Shown here: piece after piece, positions 35,152 to 43,956 of the stretch
Position numbering within the stretch: the first letter of the stretch is position 1
How the letters are laid out: the number at the start of each line of letters is the position of its first letter
Assembly (NCBI RefSeq): GCF_008831285.2
Contig: NC_045143.1
Coordinates: forward strand, 24,308,302 to 24,372,301
Reading direction: 5' to 3'
From: Nymphaea colorata
Lineage: Eukaryota; Streptophyta; Magnoliopsida; Nymphaeales; Nymphaeaceae
DNA length: 64,000 nucleotides
Position numbers and translations under genes: made by a program
Notes under the pieces: generated by a model
The model's input: only the letters and a program-made list of their open reading frames with translations
Databases searched by the model: none
Told to the model about the DNA's origin: nothing

Positions 35152-36702
35152 CTCCCCCTCAAGTTGGGCATACATATCAAACATGCCTAACTTGGATACA
35201 TTTCTCTCAAATGAGGTCGAAGATAAAGCCTTCGTCAGAACATCAGCCGTTTGGTCTTCAGATCTCATGTAAGGAAGTACAAGTTCTTTAGCATCAATTC
35301 TCTCTCGAATGAAATGCCGGTCAATCTCAACATGCTTTGTTCTGTCATGAAGCACAGGGTTGTTGGCCAAGTTAATTGCGGACTTGTTATCGCAATACAT
35401 CTTCATTGGTTCTTCAACCTTTATACCAATATCAGTCAACAATACTTTCAGCCACAAAAGCTCAGAAACTCCCATAGCAACAACTCTGTATTCTGCTTCA
35501 GCACTGGAACGCGAACAAACATCTTGCCTTTTACTTCTCCACACTATGAGATTCCCTCCCAAATAAATACAATAGCCAGAGGTTGACCTCCTAGTGTCAA
35601 TACAGCCTGCCCAGTCTGCATCTGAATAACCTTCAATCCCAAGAGTGTCTTGCTTGACATATAAGAGACCTTTGCCAGGATTCCTCTTCAAGTAGCACAA
35701 GATCCTGTCAACAGCCTTCAAGTGGGCATCCGTGGGAGCATGCTTGAACTGGCTCATCACATTCACAGCAAAGGTAATATCAGGTCTAGTGAGAGTAAGA
35801 TAAATTAACTTCCCTACAAGACATTGATATCTTCTTTTTGCCTCTTCACAGAGTGGCTCCCCGTCTCTAAGACTTAGCTTATGGCCAGCATCTAGAGGAG
35901 TAGAAGCTGGTCTACACCCTAGTTTTCCAGTCTCCTTTAACAACTCTAGAGTGTACTTCCGTTGATTTAGCACAAGGCTAGTCCCAGACCTAGCAATTTC
36001 TATGCCAAGGAAGTATTTCAACTTACCAAGGTCCTTAAGATCAAACTCGATCGCCAACAGTTTCTTTAACTTCATTATTTCATCTTCATCATCACCTGTG
36101 ACAATCATATCATCAACATATACCAACAGAATAGTAACCTTTTGCTTATTTCTCTTCACAAAAAGTGTATGATCTCCATTCCCTTGATGGTATCCACATT
36201 GTCTCATGACAAGTCTGAGTCGTTCAAACCATGCTCGAGGAGATTGCTTGAGCCCATATAAAGCTTTCCTTAGCTTGCAACATTTTCCAGGTTCCTCATA
36301 TCCTGGAGGCATACACATATATACTTCCTCTTCAAGGTCTCCATTGAGAAATGCGTTCTTGACATCAAGTTGGTACATCTTCCACTCCTTCATCACAGCT
36401 AAAGAGATAATGACTCTGACAGTCTTCATCTTCGCAACATGAGCAAATGTCTCCAAATAATCAATCCCATATTTCTGACTAAACCCCTTGGCCACAAGAC
36501 GAGCTTTGTATCTTTCAACACTCCCATCTGGTTTGTACTTGATGGTGTAGACCCACTTAGATCCAACCAAGTGAGCCGCCTCAGGAATCTTTACAACTTC
36601 CCATGTCATGTTTCTTCGCAAGGCTTCCATCTCTTCTTGCATTGCATAAGTCCACTTAAGATCACTCTGAGCCTCAGCAACATTCCTGGGAATCATAGTC
36701 AA
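35152..36702 (-). CDS. Inner Copia reverse transcriptase and RNase H
   Basis: Role: copies element RNA into DNA and degrades the RNA strand. About 515 residues, open throughout; the frame formally starts at a TTG and is really the continuation of the polyprotein. Seen in order: W-x-Y-A-M-Q-E-E-M-E-A (about 18-27), [11 protein letters not shown] (64-74), Q-L-D-V-K-N-A-F-L-N-G (111-121, with the first catalytic Asp) and L-K-Q-S-P-R-A-W (151-158). Then come the YVDD box (195-198), L-G-I-E near 235 and the RNase H motifs Y-S-D-A-D-W-A-G, S-S-A-E-A-E-Y and C-D-N-K-S-A. One unusual spot is F-A-H-V-A (86-90), where most Copia RTs have F-S-P-V-A. In its own frame it reads upstream into R-K-G-V-R-S-C-T, typical of the integrase-RT linker, so it is split from the integrase frame by a frameshift near 36780-36830. 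Confidence 0.92.
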
Positions 36703-38459
36703 AGAAAGAGAAACAAAGTTACCAATAGGATGTTGAGTACATGACCTGACACCCTTTCGCAGGGCGATGAGAAGCTCTTCACTAGCAGCAACAGTCTGAA
36801 TCTCTGCACACGACTTGGGTCATCCAAGGAAGGACTAATTGGATTGGGAGTAGAATTCTCACCACCTGTCATCTCATCTGTACAAACTCTTCGCCTAGAG
36901 TAAACTTGCCCAAATAAACGATTGCACTTCTCTTCTGCCTCAATGGAACACTCTCCATTTTTCTCCTGTTCATGCACCTCACTAGATGGACCATTTTTCT
37001 CCTGTTCATGCACCTCACTAGATGGACCAACGGAGTCACGCCTGTAGTCCAAAAAATCTGTAAACTGAATTTCCTGACTCGGAGAATACTCTTCCCGTGA
37101 CATAGAGTACTCCCCCTGAAGAGGATTCTCACCAAAATAGGAAACATGTTCAAGGAAAGTGACATCTTTGGTAACATAGGCCCGACCAGTGGAAGGGTCT
37201 CGACACTTGTACCCTTTTTGAGTGGGAGAATACCCTAAAAAAATGCCCTTAATAGATCTTGGATCAAGCTTTTTAATGTGAGGACTATGATTGTGAATAA
37301 AGCAAACACAACCAAAAACTCTGAGTGGAAGAGAGAAAGGTTCACGAGTCCCCGATAACAGAGAGTGAGGCGTCTTCCCATTCAACACACGACTAGGCAA
37401 CCGGTTTATAAGATACGCACTGGTCAGCACAGCATCCCCCCAATACTTTTTTGGAACATGACGTTGAAAAAGAAGAGCCCGAGTCATATTCAATAACTGA
37501 CGATTTTTTTGTTCAGCAACTCCATTTTGAGGAGGGGTATAACTACAAGAAGTCTCATGAACAATTCCCTTTTTTCGAAAGAAGCTATCAACAGACTGGC
37601 ACATATACTCTCGAGCATTGTCAGATCGAAATGTCTTAACAGATGCTCCATATTGAGTTTCCACATAAGCAATGAAAGTCTCTATGACAGTAGGAACTTC
37701 ACTACGGTCTTTCAGCAAGTAGATAATAGTGTTACGAGAATAATCATCTATAAATGTGATAAAATATTGAAACCCATGACAAGAAGGAATCCCTGCAGGC
37801 CCCCACACATCAGAATGAATCATGGCAAATACCTCATTAGACCGATGGCTAGACAAAGGGTATGAAGCCCTAACATGTTTGGCCAGGTGACAGACATCAC
37901 AAGACACCATAGTCATATCTAACCTGGAACATATATCAGGAAACAACTGTCTAAGAAGGCCAAAAGGCAAGTGTCCAAGGTGCTCATGCCACCGTAGAAG
38001 CAACTGAAGGGAGTCCTCTCTATTCTTCGTGGCTTGGCTGACTGCCGTCATGAGAGCATGAGCAGCACGCATAGGTAAACGATAGAGCCCGTCAGAAGCT
38101 AGACCAATCCCAATCCTCTTCCCTGTCACCAAGTCCTGCATAACATAGCGATCAGCGGAAAATATAAGTTCGCAATTTAACTCATTCGTGATCTTGCTAA
38201 CCGACAAGAGATTCAAGGGAATATGAGGAACATGTAGAGCATTGTGGACTAAGAACTTGTTCAAAAGTGGGAGACTCCCTTTTCCAGCCACAGAGATAGA
38301 TGAACCATCGGCAAGGGAAACACGATCCTTTCCTGATGAAAGCTTATACCCATGAAAGACCTTAGGATCGCCGGTCATGTGGTGAGTAGCGCCACTGTCA
38401 ATGATCCACTCTTCCATACGGCAATCCGCCATAACGTCTATAGATGAAGAAGCTGCCAT
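36699..38459 (-). CDS. Inner Copia protease and integrase
   Basis: Role: protease matures the polyprotein; integrase inserts element DNA. The open frame extends back to 38729 (676 residues), but the likely first methionine is at residue 91 (38459), just before the protease. Numbering from 38729: the aspartic protease motif D-S-G-A-T is at 111-115, and the integrase zinc site uses H248/H253 and C277/C280. The DDE triad is D307 (H-S-D-V-W-G), D370 (R-S-D-N) and E406 (N-G-V-A-E), with the usual D-x35-E spacing. The C-terminal R-V-F-G-C and G-Y-S-P-T-Q-K-G-Y motifs are present. A 12-residue unit (GPSSEVHEQEKN) is tandemly repeated from a 36-bp duplication at about 36955-37029. After D-D-P-S the frame is shifted relative to the RT and ends in nonsense. 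No gag precedes it. Confidence 0.92.
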   Translation of the reverse strand: MAASSSIDVMADCRMEEWIIDSGATHHMTGDPKVFHGYKLSSGKDRVSLADGSSISVAGKGSLPLLNKFLVHNALHVPHIPLNLLSVSKITNELNCELIFSADRYVMQDLVTGKRIGIGLASDGLYRLPMRAAHALMTAVSQATKNREDSLQLLLRWHEHLGHLPFGLLRQLFPDICSRLDMTMVSCDVCHLAKHVRASYPLSSHRSNEVFAMIHSDVWGPAGIPSCHGFQYFITFIDDYSRNTIIYLLKDRSEVPTVIETFIAYVETQYGASVKTFRSDNAREYMCQSVDSFFRKKGIVHETSCSYTPPQNGVAEQKNRQLLNMTRALLFQRHVPKKYWGDAVLTSAYLINRLPSRVLNGKTPHSLLSGTREPFSLPLRVFGCVCFIHNHSPHIKKLDPRSIKGIFLGYSPTQKGYKCRDPSTGRAYVTKDVTFLEHVSYFGENPLQGEYSMSREEYSPSQEIQFTDFLDYRRDSVGPSSEVHEQEKNGPSSEVHEQEKNGECSIEAEEKCNRLFGQVYSRRRVCTDEMTGGENSTPNPISPSLDDPSRVQRFRLLLLVKSFSSPCERVSGHVLNILLVTLFLFL

Positions 38460-39360
38460 AATCACAGATAGTCCAACAGGAGGCACGAGCAGCGATACAA
38501 CAAGAGAGGCACCGATGACAACGGAGAGCACCAACGGGCAGTAATATCCGGATTCCCAATCAGCCCCAAGAGTGAGCGGAATGTCGATTGGGGGAAACGA
38601 TCGTCGATGTCGCTCGACGGAAACGGTGCCTTCTCTCTCTCGGGCTGCAATCTCCCACAGGTAGAGGTTGCGCCACACGTTCTCCTTGTTGGAATCAAGA
38701 TCCAAGAGGCAAAACCCAACAAATATCAAGGTATAGAAGTGAATAGGAAATCAACTTCGAGACGAGGAAAGCCTTCACTCGTAAGACCAATTTAACCCCG
38801 GTCTTTTGTAAGGAAAGGGGGATGCGATCGCCGGAGCGCCGGCGGACGTTGAGGCAATCCTCAAGTTACGCTCCTCTCCTCCTTTACGTCCTCTACCAAG
38901 TCACGGACCAGCCACCTCTTCTTGCACGGTGGGCGCCAAAAAAAAAACAAGAAGATGGAATCAAAGATCAACCAAGCAATATATTGCAGGTAAGAGGCAG
39001 ATGCACTTCACCGGATTTGCAAAAGACCCCTAGGAAGTGACGTGTATAGGGGGAGGCAAGCCTAGGAAGCGCCTAAGCACGCATATCTTCTTTCTTCTCC
39101 GGGAAGCAAGACTACGGCGCGAAAGGCAGTGGCGCAAGGGACAACGGTGACGGCGACGGTCAACAACGCAAGAGCGACTGCGATGGCGATGGCGCAAAGG
39201 GTGACACCGGCGGCGGCGGAAACAGCGACGGTGGTATTGGGTACAGCGGCGGCGGTGGCAGTGGCAGCGGCGGCGGCGGCGACTGTAGTGGTGGCGATGG
39301 TAGCGGTGAGAGATATTAGGGTTGGAACTTCACAACCCCTAAAAGTTTCCCAAATTCGTC
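38460..39360 (-). other. Inner Copia leader in place of gag
   Basis: This 900-bp stretch between primer-binding site and protease should hold gag in a complete Copia, but no gag fold, zinc knuckle or long open frame is visible. It is GC-rich with a GGC/GGT triplet tract at 39129-39300 and ordinary mixed sequence at 38600-39000. The triplet tract gives a low-complexity alanine-rich frame on both strands, not a gene. Confidence 0.75.
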
Positions 39361-39373
39361 GGCTTTGATACCA
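39361..39373 (-). promoter_or_regulatory. Inner Copia primer-binding site
   Basis: On the minus strand TGGTATCAAAGCC follows the 5' LTR directly. It complements initiator tRNA-Met with one change from the usual plant site. Confidence 0.9.
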
Positions 39374-39628
39374 TGTAGAAACACGAACAAGAAGAGGAAG
39401 AGAAACAACGATCACGATGTAACGTGGAAAACCCTCAACAAGAGGGAAAAAACCACGAATGAGGAGGAGCCGGTGCCCACTAGCCGCCAGACTCTCTCTC
39501 TCCTTAGTCTTTCATTCACACCATAAGGATTAGGGTTACACGACTTAAATAATGCCCAACAAGGGCTACAAGTTGGATCGGATACGGATCCGGACCCGGT
39601 CCCGAGACCCATCTAACATACTTCAACA
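39374..39628 (-). repeat. Inner Copia 5' LTR
   Basis: 255 bp, partner of 34897-35151. About four substitutions between the pair. Confidence 0.95.
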
Positions 39629-39633
39629 GTTCG

Positions 39634-42600
39634 AATTATGAAATCTGGTCCAGGGTATTTATGATGTCTGTGGCTGGTCATAGAAAGAAATATATTATTG
39701 AAGAAGATGAACCCCTTGAGAAAAAAGGGAAATATGCTGCGTGGGATGAAGATAATAACAATGTAATGGCATGGATTATGAACAGTATAGAGTTCTGTAT
39801 AGCTCCAACAATTGCATACTACACCAAAGCTAAAGATATGTGGTCTTGCCTAAAGAAGACGTATTCTCATGCTACTAATGTTATTAAAATTTTACAATTG
39901 GAAGAGGAGCTTTGTAACATATGACAAGGAGATCAAGATCTGTCACAGTATTTTGCTACATTGACGACTGCATATGAACTATTAAAAGCTCTTCGCCCAC
40001 CTTGCAAGCACTGTTATGCATCACATTTTGAAATTGGTATGGTAGCAAAGTTTCTTTCTGGGTTATCTTTGGAGTATTTTGTGGCGAAGTCTCAAATTCT
40101 CACAGGCAGTGACCTCCCAGACTTAGCAAATACTTATGTAGTCACTCTTACTGAGCTTATGCATGACACCCCAGTCTCTGCACTTGTGATGTCAGGAGGA
40201 CGTAGCCATAGTTCTTTTGTTGAAACTAGGGGATGTGGGAGATTTCAGTGCTCTTATTGTGGTAAATTAGGACATCTAGAGGACTGATGTTGGGACAAGC
40301 ATCCTCATCTCCGTTCTGTTGGTCCACCAGGACGTGGTGGAGGGAGAACGAGTACAGGAAAAGGGTCTTCTTCTTCTACTGCAACTTCCTCACAGGCTAC
40401 AACTTCTATGGTTGAGTCTCCTACCTGTTCTCCATCGTATTCACTCAACTTAAGTAAGGAAGAATATGAGCTGGTTCTAGCTCAGAGGTCTACCCCTGCT
40501 TCGACCAACACAGCTGCAATAGGTTCGACTTTCTCTGTTAGTGCCCCTACCAGTGACCCAGGTATGATATGGATGATTGACTCAGGAGCATCCAAGCATT
40601 GTTGTAATCAGCCACAGATGTTTTAATCGTTCACCAGGTTCACTATACCACAACACGTTACGTTGGCTGATGGCAAGTTGTCCCCTATCTTGGGCAGCGG
40701 TGATATCTACCTCACACCTTTTGGCACAATTACACATGTGCTATATGCTCCTCGATTTCCTGTTAAACTGCTATCTGTTAAGCAATTGGCTAGAGATTTA
40801 CAGTGCAGAGTCATTTTTTATCCTGGTTCATGTTCTTTTCAGGACTTACAAATTGGGAAGATGATTGGTAGCGGCCATGAACGCGAGAGGCTCTATTTCC
40901 TTTCTGTCCCTGTAGATGTTGCTGCATCCTTTTTCACATCGAAGCCTTTTCCTTTGCAGTGGCATCTCAGACTGGGTCATCCACTGTGTCCAAGCTTCGT
41001 CGCATCTTTCCAGATATTTTTGCATCGAGTCTTTCTTATGTGATGCGTGCCAGTTAGGCAAACATACACGTAGTAGTTTCCCTTCGAGTCAGAGTCCATC
41101 GAGTCAAAGTCCGTTTGATCTTCTTCATGTTGATGTTTGGGGTCCAAGTAAAGTTTCCTTTCGTTCATGTTTCTGGTATTACCTTGTTCTAGTTGATGAT
41201 TTCACTAGAGTCAGTTGGGTATTTTTGTTACGGGACAGGTCTAAAGTCATTTGTATCCTTTAGAAATTTGTCAATAAAATAAAAACTCAGTTTGGTGTTA
41301 TTGTAAAAAATGTTCGCACTGATGATGCTCTTGAATTTAAATCTTCAGTTCTACTTCAGTTTTATGCCAATCATGGGATTCGACCACAATATACATGTCC
41401 CCACACATCCGAACAAAATGGTGTTGCTGAATGCAAACATCGACAACTTCTAAATGTGGCCCGCACCCTCATGTTGCATATTCATATGCCTGCCTACTTT
41501 TGGGGTGATGCCATTCTTACCGCTTGCTACCTCACCAATAGATTGCCCTCGTTTGCCATCCAAGAACGCATCCCCATTCAAATACTATATCCAGATCGAC
41601 CATTATTTCATATACATCCCAAAGTATTTGGATGCAATTGCTTTGCATATATCTTGGGCCCAAACAAAAACAAACTTACTGCCCAAGTTGTCAAATGTGT
41701 GTTCATTGGATATTCTGCTAATCAAAAAGGCTATCGTTGCTTTGATCCCCATAACAAGAAAGAGATTGTCAGTGCGGATGTTACATTCTTTGAGTCTCGT
41801 CCTTGTTTTTTTGCTCCAAGTACCACTATTTCTGAGCTTCCTGTGTCTGTTCCTCTTCCTATTCCACCAGTATCACTTGAGTCTATTCCTTCCTCTCAAC
41901 CACTGTTAGGTGATCGTTTTCTTGATCCTCCATTAGTCTGTACTCGGCGTCAAGGTCTCTCTTCAAACCGCCCACCAGAATCTCATGAGGTAAGTTCCTA
42001 TGGTAAGATTGACTCAGGAAGGAATGATGACTATTATGCAGATGATCTACCTATTGCTATTCGCAAGGGCCAACGACAATGCACAAGGCATCCGATTTCT
42101 AACTCGGTTTCTATGGACCATTTGAGCACAAGTTTGGTGCAGTTTGATCGAGCTATGACTAGTCACACTATTCTGACCTCTCACCACCAAGTGTTATTAG
42201 ATTCACGATGGAAGCATGCTATGCAGGACGAAATGGATGCTCTTCTTTCTAGGGAGACTTGGGACTTGGTGGACCCACCGATGAATTGTGATGTTGTTGC
42301 TCCAAATGGGTATTCACCATCAAATATCATTCTGATGGGTCCGTAGAGCGATTCAAAGCCCGTCTTGTTGCTAAAGGCTATACACAGACTTATGGGGTAG
42401 ACTTTTTTGAGACGTTTTCGCCTGTGGCACGGCTAGGTACTATTCACATAGTTATATCTCTTGCAGTCTAGCAAGATTGGCCTCTTTTTTAGCTTGATGT
42501 GAAAAATGCATTTCTATATGGTGATCTGTCTGAAACAGTCTATATACAACAACCACCTGGTTTTGAACGACAGGAGGAGTGTTCCAAGGTATGCAAACTC

Positions 42601-43660
42601 AAAAAGGCTATCTATAGACTTTAACAAAGTCCCCGTGCATGGTTCCATAAGCTAAGTGAGGTTGTCTTTAAATGTGGATTTCAAAGATCTCAGCTTGATC
42701 ACTCGTTATTTATCAAGAGAGGGACTTCTGGTATAGTGATATTGATTATATATGTTGATGATATTGTCCTGGAGAAAGTGCTCAAGAGATAGCTCAGACA
42801 AAGGAGTTTCTACAGAAACACTTTGTCACAAAAGATCTTGGTCAACTTCATTATTTCCTTGGTATTGAAGTGGCTCATAGTAGTAAAGGGATTGTGTTGT
42901 CTCAAAGGAAATATGTTCTTGATCTTCTGCAGAAAAAAAGGTTATTGAGAGCCAAACCTGCTACACTTCCTATGAATCCTCAAATTCATATGCACGATGA
43001 TGAATCAGAGGCTTTTGACTCTCGTTCTTACAGATCTCTGATAGGAAAACTTTTATATTTGATCATCACTCGTCCAGACATCAACTTTGCTGTAAATAAG
43101 CTTAGTCAATTCATGGAGAAACCTTGAAAAGTTCATTGGGAGGCTGCTTTAATGGTGATAAAATACTTGAAATCGGCCCCCGAAAAGAGGTTATGGTTCA
43201 AAAAAGGAGAATGTGTGGACATAGAAGCATATAGTGATGCTGATTATGCAGGGTCAATAAATGACAGGAGATCTACTACAGGTTTTTGCATCTTTATTGG
43301 CAGGAATCTTATTTCTTGAAGGAGCAAGAAACAAAATGTGGTTGCTAGATTGAGTGCCGAGTCTGATTATAGGGCAATAGCTCAAACGGCTGCTGAAATG
43401 TCATGGGTCAAATCAGTGCTTCTAGAATTGGGAATATCAGTGAAACTTTTTATGAAGATGTATTGTGATAACAGAGCAACTACCTACATTGTAAATAACC
43501 ATGTTTTTCATGAGAGGACGAAACACATTGAAGTGGATTGCCATTATGTTCGAGACTTGGTACAAGAAAGAGTCATTAGCACAATTCATGTTTCCTCCGA
43601 AGATCAAGCAACTGATATGTTTACTAATACTCTTTCCATTGGAGATTTCTTGAGATGATG
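39634..43660 (+). pseudogene. Outer Copia gag-pol remainder, many stops
   Basis: Continues the gag interrupted at 34891. Domains in order: gag (39640-40250); a zinc knuckle C-x2-C-x4-H at about 40250-40290; protease D-S-G-A-S near 40580; the gag-pre-integrase L-R-L-G-H and C-x2-C-Q-L-G-K-H region (40960-41070); and integrase with D-V-W-G (about 41133), R-T-D-D (about 41320) and N-G-V-A-E (about 41420). A long open stretch (41456-42346) covers the integrase C-terminus, followed by RT with the YVDD box at 42751-42762 and RNase H (about 43215-43640, S-A-E-S-D-Y and C-D-N-R). In-frame stops are at about 39922, 40285, 40624, 41261, 42469, 42490, 42622, 43125 and 43317, with frameshifts near 40980, 41040, 42300 and 42775. 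Nearly all the stops sit where the family has Gln, Arg or Trp, so single C-to-T or G-to-A changes explain most of them. It cannot encode working enzymes. Confidence 0.9.
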
Positions 43661-43696
43661 TAACAAGCTGAGCATGATTGATATCTATGCTCCAGC

Positions 43697-43707
43697 TTGA
43701 GGGGGAG
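43697..43707 (+). other. Outer Copia polypurine tract
   Basis: TTGAGGGGGAG immediately before the 3' LTR, the usual plus-strand priming site. Confidence 0.85.
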
Positions 43708-43900
43708 TGTTAAAGTTCTTTTTAGAGTCAGTTTGAGGCTTTCTGTAATATTAGAAAGTGGACTAGGGACTACTTATTGTTTTCTTATATTTTAGTGGAC
43801 TGAAATTGTAAATATGTAGTCTTTACCCTAATCTCTTTTAACCTGAGATTAGGGTTACGTGATCAATAACAGAAACGACTCTCTCTCTCTGATTACGACA
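43708..43900 (+). repeat. Outer Copia 3' LTR
   Basis: 193 bp, partner of 33824-34014, followed by the ACCTC duplication. Confidence 0.95.
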
Positions 43901-43956
43901 ACCTCCAAATTGAGTGATCTTTGGTTTGCACTCTATAGACACATGGATCATGCTGC

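Larger units (their letters stand above)
34897..39628 (-). mobile_element. Ty1/Copia element (inner, minus strand), lacks gag
   Basis: Seen: 255-bp LTRs at 34897-35151 (3' LTR) and 39374-39628 (5' LTR), with TGTAGAAAC..CTTCAACA ends on the plus strand, differing at about 4 positions. They are flanked by the perfect 5-bp duplication GTTCG (34892-34896, 39629-39633). Primer-binding site, polypurine tract, protease, integrase, RT and RNase H are all on the minus strand. The 4732-bp element sits inside the gag of the outer Copia, so it is the later insertion. There is no gag or zinc-knuckle region between the 5' LTR and the protease. Confidence 0.95.
33824..43900 (+). mobile_element. Ty1/Copia element (outer), split by a second Copia
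   Basis: Seen: direct LTRs (33824-34014 and 43708-43900) start TGTTAAAG and end TACGACA, and are flanked by the perfect 5-bp duplication ACCTC (33819-33823, 43901-43905). A primer-binding site follows the 5' LTR and a purine tract precedes the 3' LTR. Integrase before reverse transcriptase marks it as Copia. Without the inserted 4.73-kb element and its duplicated target bases it would be about 5.3 kb, a normal size. The LTRs differ by about 3 substitutions and one 2-bp indel, yet the coding region carries at least nine stop codons. Confidence 0.95.

Noticed and set aside
39062-39415. Alanine/valine/threonine-rich frames on both strands
   Set aside because: They come from a GGC-type triplet tract in the inner Copia leader; equal openness on both strands argues against coding.
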